DNA of 13,868 nt from Clostridiales bacterium UBA735 (GTDB taxonomy: Bacteria; Bacillota; Clostridia; Oscillospirales; Oscillospiraceae). The stretch is taken from the NCBI GenBank assembly GCA_002298695.1, contig DBLB01000062.1:1-13868 (forward strand). The letters run 5' to 3'. The notes beneath the pieces are model-generated. The model saw nothing but the letters and a program-made list of their open reading frames with translations. It was not told where the DNA came from and made no database searches. The position numbers and the translations under genes were made by a program. Shown here piece by piece: positions 11,442 to 13,868 of this stretch (the first letter of the stretch is position 1; the number at the start of each line of letters is the position of its first letter).

Positions 11442-13269
11442 CGCATTTCCCCTCCAAGCTCAGTTTCCGCGCGCCGCAGCCAGCACATTTCGTCCGGCAG
11501 TCCGGCGTCACCTCCGACCGATATGCCTTCTCCCGTTCCCGCCGGAAGAAACCGTCACCAACGCCGACGGAGATCGTGCTCCACGGCAGGATCTCGTCCT
11601 CGCCGAAGCCGCGCGTCGTGTAGAACGCCGGGTCAACGCCCGCCTTGCCGAACGCCTGCATCCAGAGGTCATAGCGGAAGTATTCGTCCCAACCGTCGAG
11701 CCTGCATCCGAGTTTTTGTGCCGCCAGCAGCACCGGCCCGAGCCGCCGGTCGCCGCGGGCCAGCACGGCCTCGAGCTGCGAAAGATTCGACTCGTGATAC
11801 CGATAGTCGATGCTGCGCGAATGGATATTCTCCTGCAGCAGGTGCACGCGCCGCAGATATTCCTCCGGCGTGATCTGCGCTTCCCACTGGAACGGCGTAA
11901 ACGGCTTCGGCACAAAATACGCCGTCGCCAGATTGATGGACAATCCGCGCTTTTTGTTGACCGCATTTGCCTTCCATTCCTGAATGATCTTATAGGCCAG
12001 CTCCGCAATGCCGACAACATCCTCGTCCGTCTCGGTCGGCAGACCCAGCATGAAATAGAGCTTCACGCTGTTCCAGCCGCCGGAAAACGCCGTGCGGCAG
12101 GTCTCGAGGATCTCTTCCTCGGTCACATTCTTGTTGATCGCGTCGCGCAGGCGCTGCGTCCCGGCCTCGGGCGCGAACGTCAGTCCGCTCTTTCGCACCT
12201 TCTGCACTTTCATCATCAGCTCGCGCGAGAAGTTGTCCGCGCGGAGCGACGGCAGCGAAAGGTTGATCTTCCGCGGCTCGCAGTAGGCCAGTAGCTGGTC
12301 CGCCAGCTCCGGCAGCTGCCGGTAGTCGGACGTTGACAGGCTGGCGAGTGTAATTTCGCTGTTTCCGGAATCCTCGAGCGCTTCGATCGCCTGCTTGCAG
12401 AGCACGTCCGCGCTTTTGCTGCGGATGGGCCGGTAGCAGAAGCCCGCCTGGCAGAACCGGCAGCCGCGGATGCAGCCCCGGAAAATTTCAAGATTCGACC
12501 GGTCATGGACGATCTCCGTCGACGGCACGATCGTCTTCGCCGGGAAATACGCATGGTCGAGATCTTCCACGATGCGCTTTGTGACCTGCCTCGGTGCGCC
12601 GGGGCACGGCGTGATGGCCGCGATGGTGCCGTCCGCGTTGTAGCAGTGTTCGTACAGCGACGGCACATAGACGCCCGGAATTTTCGCCGCATCCAGCAGG
12701 AATTCGTGCTTGCTCTTCCCCGCCCGCTTGGCCGCGCGGTAGCATTCCACGATCTCCCGCGTCGAGTCCTCACCCTCGCCGAGCGAGAAAAAATCGAAAA
12801 AGTCCGCCAGCGGCTCCGGATTCACCGTGCAGACACCGCCGCCGAACACGATGTTTTCCATCCCCTCGCGGTCCTTCGCCAGCAGCGGCACCCCCGCGAG
12901 ATCGAGCATATTCAGAATGTTCGTGTAGCTCATCTCATAGCCGATCGTGAATGCGATCAGATCGAACGCCGAGACCGGGTCGTGGCTCTCCAGCGCCCAG
13001 AGCGGCAGCCGATGCGCCCGCATCTCCGCCTCCATGTCGCCCCAGGGCGCAAACACGCGCTCACACCACACGCCCTCCATCTCGTTCATCACGCCGTAGA
13101 GAATGCGCATACCGATGTTCGACATGCCGATCTCATACGTGTCCGGGAAGCAGAACGCAACGCGCACGTCCACGTCTGCCGTGTCCTTAACGATCTGATT
13201 GTATTCTCCGCCCACATACCGGGCTGGCTTCTGCACCCTGGTCAGAATGCGATGTAATGTGTCTGTCAT
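11422..13269 (-). CDS. B12-binding/radical SAM protein, TIGR03960 type
   Basis: A 615-residue protein. The N-terminal 170 or so residues form a B12-binding-like Rossmann domain (VAFCFPDTYEIGMSNIGMRI, GMENIVFGGGVCTVNPEPLA). The radical SAM core follows, with the iron-sulfur motif C266-x3-C270-x2-C273 (RGCIRGCRFCQAG), a GGWNSVKLYFMLGLPTETDED strand-turn and FAPEAGTQRLRDAINK. The C-terminus carries another cysteine group (DCRTKCAGCGA). The family uses S-adenosylmethionine radical chemistry; its substrate is not known to me. AAAGGA lies upstream of the ATG. It begins a three-gene overlapping set with DUF2344 and thyX; in many Clostridia the same pair precedes RNase G and the ribosomal protein L21/L27 genes instead. 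Confidence 0.92.
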   Translation of the reverse strand: MTDTLHRILTRVQKPARYVGGEYNQIVKDTADVDVRVAFCFPDTYEIGMSNIGMRILYGVMNEMEGVWCERVFAPWGDMEAEMRAHRLPLWALESHDPVSAFDLIAFTIGYEMSYTNILNMLDLAGVPLLAKDREGMENIVFGGGVCTVNPEPLADFFDFFSLGEGEDSTREIVECYRAAKRAGKSKHEFLLDAAKIPGVYVPSLYEHCYNADGTIAAITPCPGAPRQVTKRIVEDLDHAYFPAKTIVPSTEIVHDRSNLEIFRGCIRGCRFCQAGFCYRPIRSKSADVLCKQAIEALEDSGNSEITLASLSTSDYRQLPELADQLLAYCEPRKINLSLPSLRADNFSRELMMKVQKVRKSGLTFAPEAGTQRLRDAINKNVTEEEILETCRTAFSGGWNSVKLYFMLGLPTETDEDVVGIAELAYKIIQEWKANAVNKKRGLSINLATAYFVPKPFTPFQWEAQITPEEYLRRVHLLQENIHSRSIDYRYHESNLSQLEAVLARGDRRLGPVLLAAQKLGCRLDGWDEYFRYDLWMQAFGKAGVDPAFYTTRGFGEDEILPWSTISVGVGDGFFRREREKAYRSEVTPDCRTKCAGCGARKLSLEGKCDESAAV

Positions 13270-13298
13270 ACTCCGTCTTCCTTTGCATATTCTGTTTT

Positions 13299-13327
13299 AT
13301 TGTACCGTTCCGGGCGCATAAAAGCAA
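13299..13327 (-). promoter_or_regulatory. candidate promoter for the radical SAM operon
   Basis: On the minus strand: TTGCTT (13327-13322), 17-base spacer, TACAAT (13304-13299), about 30 bases before the start codon and just after the M50 stop. The operon may also be read from the M50 gene, since no terminator separates them. Confidence 0.45.
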
Positions 13328-13330
13328 TGC

Positions 13331-13723
13331 CTATTTTTCGCGCAGCAGCCCATAGGCGGCCCGTATGGCCCTTCCGCCGTCCAGCCATGGCAGCGGCAGC
13401 AGATTGAATCCTGCCAATAGCAGATTGACCGCGCCGAATGGCGGACAGAGCCGCGAAAGCATCACCCAGAGCAGCAGATTGACACCTGGTCCTGCCAGCG
13501 CACACCGCAGCTCTGTCCGATCGACCAGCGGCCCTGTCTCCATCTTGATGTCCGCAAAGCCCAGGCGGATCCGGTACACTGGGATCCTGTATACGGCAAG
13601 CACAGTCAGATGCCCCAGTTCATGCAGCAACATCGCCAGCAGCATGCAGATCATGCCGCGTCCCGTCCAGATCACGCCTGCTGCACACCAGAATGCAAAC
13701 CAACCGAATGTAATCTCCAGCAT
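13331..13723 (-). CDS. M50-family intramembrane metalloprotease (site-2 protease type)
   Basis: A 130-residue membrane protein with the zinc site HELGH (34-38, in LLHELGHLTVL) and the second family motif NLLPLPWLDGG (107-117) whose aspartate completes the metal site. Order and spacing match compact SpoIVFB-like M50 proteases, which cut substrates within the membrane. I start it at the ATG at 13723 because GGGGAGGGG lies four bases upstream and a hydrophobic strand follows. A longer frame begins at 13786 but its extra 21 residues are charged and lie under the tRNA-Pro promoter. It precedes the radical SAM gene by 61 bases. Substrate unknown; a sporulation or envelope-stress role is only an analogy. 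Confidence 0.85.
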   Translation of the reverse strand: MLEITFGWFAFWCAAGVIWTGRGMICMLLAMLLHELGHLTVLAVYRIPVYRIRLGFADIKMETGPLVDRTELRCALAGPGVNLLLWVMLSRLCPPFGAVNLLLAGFNLLPLPWLDGGRAIRAAYGLLREK

Positions 13724-13779
13724 CCAACCCCTCCCCACAGCGCACTCCAAAGATTCTATGCCAATTTCAAAAAAAGATG

Positions 13780-13808
13780 TTGACATTTCGCCTCGGATTC
13801 ATTATAAT
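13780..13808 (+). promoter_or_regulatory. promoter of tRNA-Pro
   Basis: TTGACA (13780-13785), 17-base spacer and TATAAT (13803-13808) match the sigma-70 consensus at every position. Transcription should start about five bases before the mature tRNA. Confidence 0.9.
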
Positions 13809-13819
13809 AATCGAGCTGA

Positions 13820-13868
13820 CGGGGTGTGGCGAAGTTTGGTATCGCGCTTGGTTCGGGACCAAGAGGCC
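13820..13868 (+). tRNA. tRNA-Pro (anticodon CGG), cut by the window end
   Basis: The sequence CGGGGTG-TG begins a proline acceptor stem, the D arm is GCG..CGC, and the anticodon stem CTTGG/CCAAG encloses TTCGGGA, giving anticodon CGG for CCG codons. The variable, T and 3' acceptor parts lie beyond the window. Confidence 0.9.

Noticed and set aside
1..13868. CRISPR array, rRNA genes or transposase genes
   Set aside because: No regularly spaced repeats, rRNA-like conserved stretches or transposase motifs were seen on either strand.

Overview
The window looks like chromosomal DNA from a gut-type Clostridia (Oscillospiraceae/Ruminococcaceae-like). I infer this from the gene families, strong AGGAGG-type ribosome sites, moderately high GC coding DNA and AT-rich TTGACA/TATAAT promoters; no marker fixes the species. 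Gene density is high, and no stretch longer than about 300 bases lacks a recognisable feature.

Region 1 (1-2262) is accessory DNA. It holds a KilA-N domain protein, a 68-residue protein of unknown function, a GNAT acetyltransferase broken by a one-base deletion, and a second, 96% identical copy of the 68-residue protein. The repeated unit is the small gene plus about 65 bases of 3' sequence ending in an exact 27-base match. Each copy is followed by its own strong hairpin terminator. The two copies differ by 12 silent and 3 amino-acid changes, so both appear to have been kept under selection. This is the best candidate here for an undescribed system: one small partner protein placed directly behind two unrelated larger proteins.

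Region 2 (2305-8378) handles nutrients. A LysR regulator diverges from brnQ (branched-chain amino acid uptake), with a T-N11-A palindrome between them. A GntR/UTRA regulator diverges from a purine salvage/transport locus. The first gene of that locus is an in-frame chimera: the N-terminal third of adenine deaminase is joined to an ABC permease of the NupP/YufP type, and an intact NupQ/YufQ-type permease follows. The rest of the deaminase, the substrate-binding lipoprotein, the ATPase and the first membrane segment of the permease are absent, as expected from an internal deletion or an assembly misjoin.

Region 3 (8476-9402) has a Nudix hydrolase and a tRNA-Ser(GGA) gene on the minus strand. 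Downstream of the tRNA lies a roughly 130-base, highly folded element. One edge is an exact direct copy of the tRNA 3' end (T-loop through CCA) and the other edge is an inverted copy. It could be an integration scar or a miniature element.

Region 4 (9439-13723, minus strand) reads M50 metalloprotease, B12-binding/radical SAM protein (TIGR03960 type), its companion DUF2344 protein (TIGR03936 type), then a double-length ThyX-like flavin-dependent thymidylate synthase. The last three overlap and are probably translationally coupled. A tRNA-Pro(CGG) gene with a perfect consensus promoter starts at the right edge and is cut by the window end.
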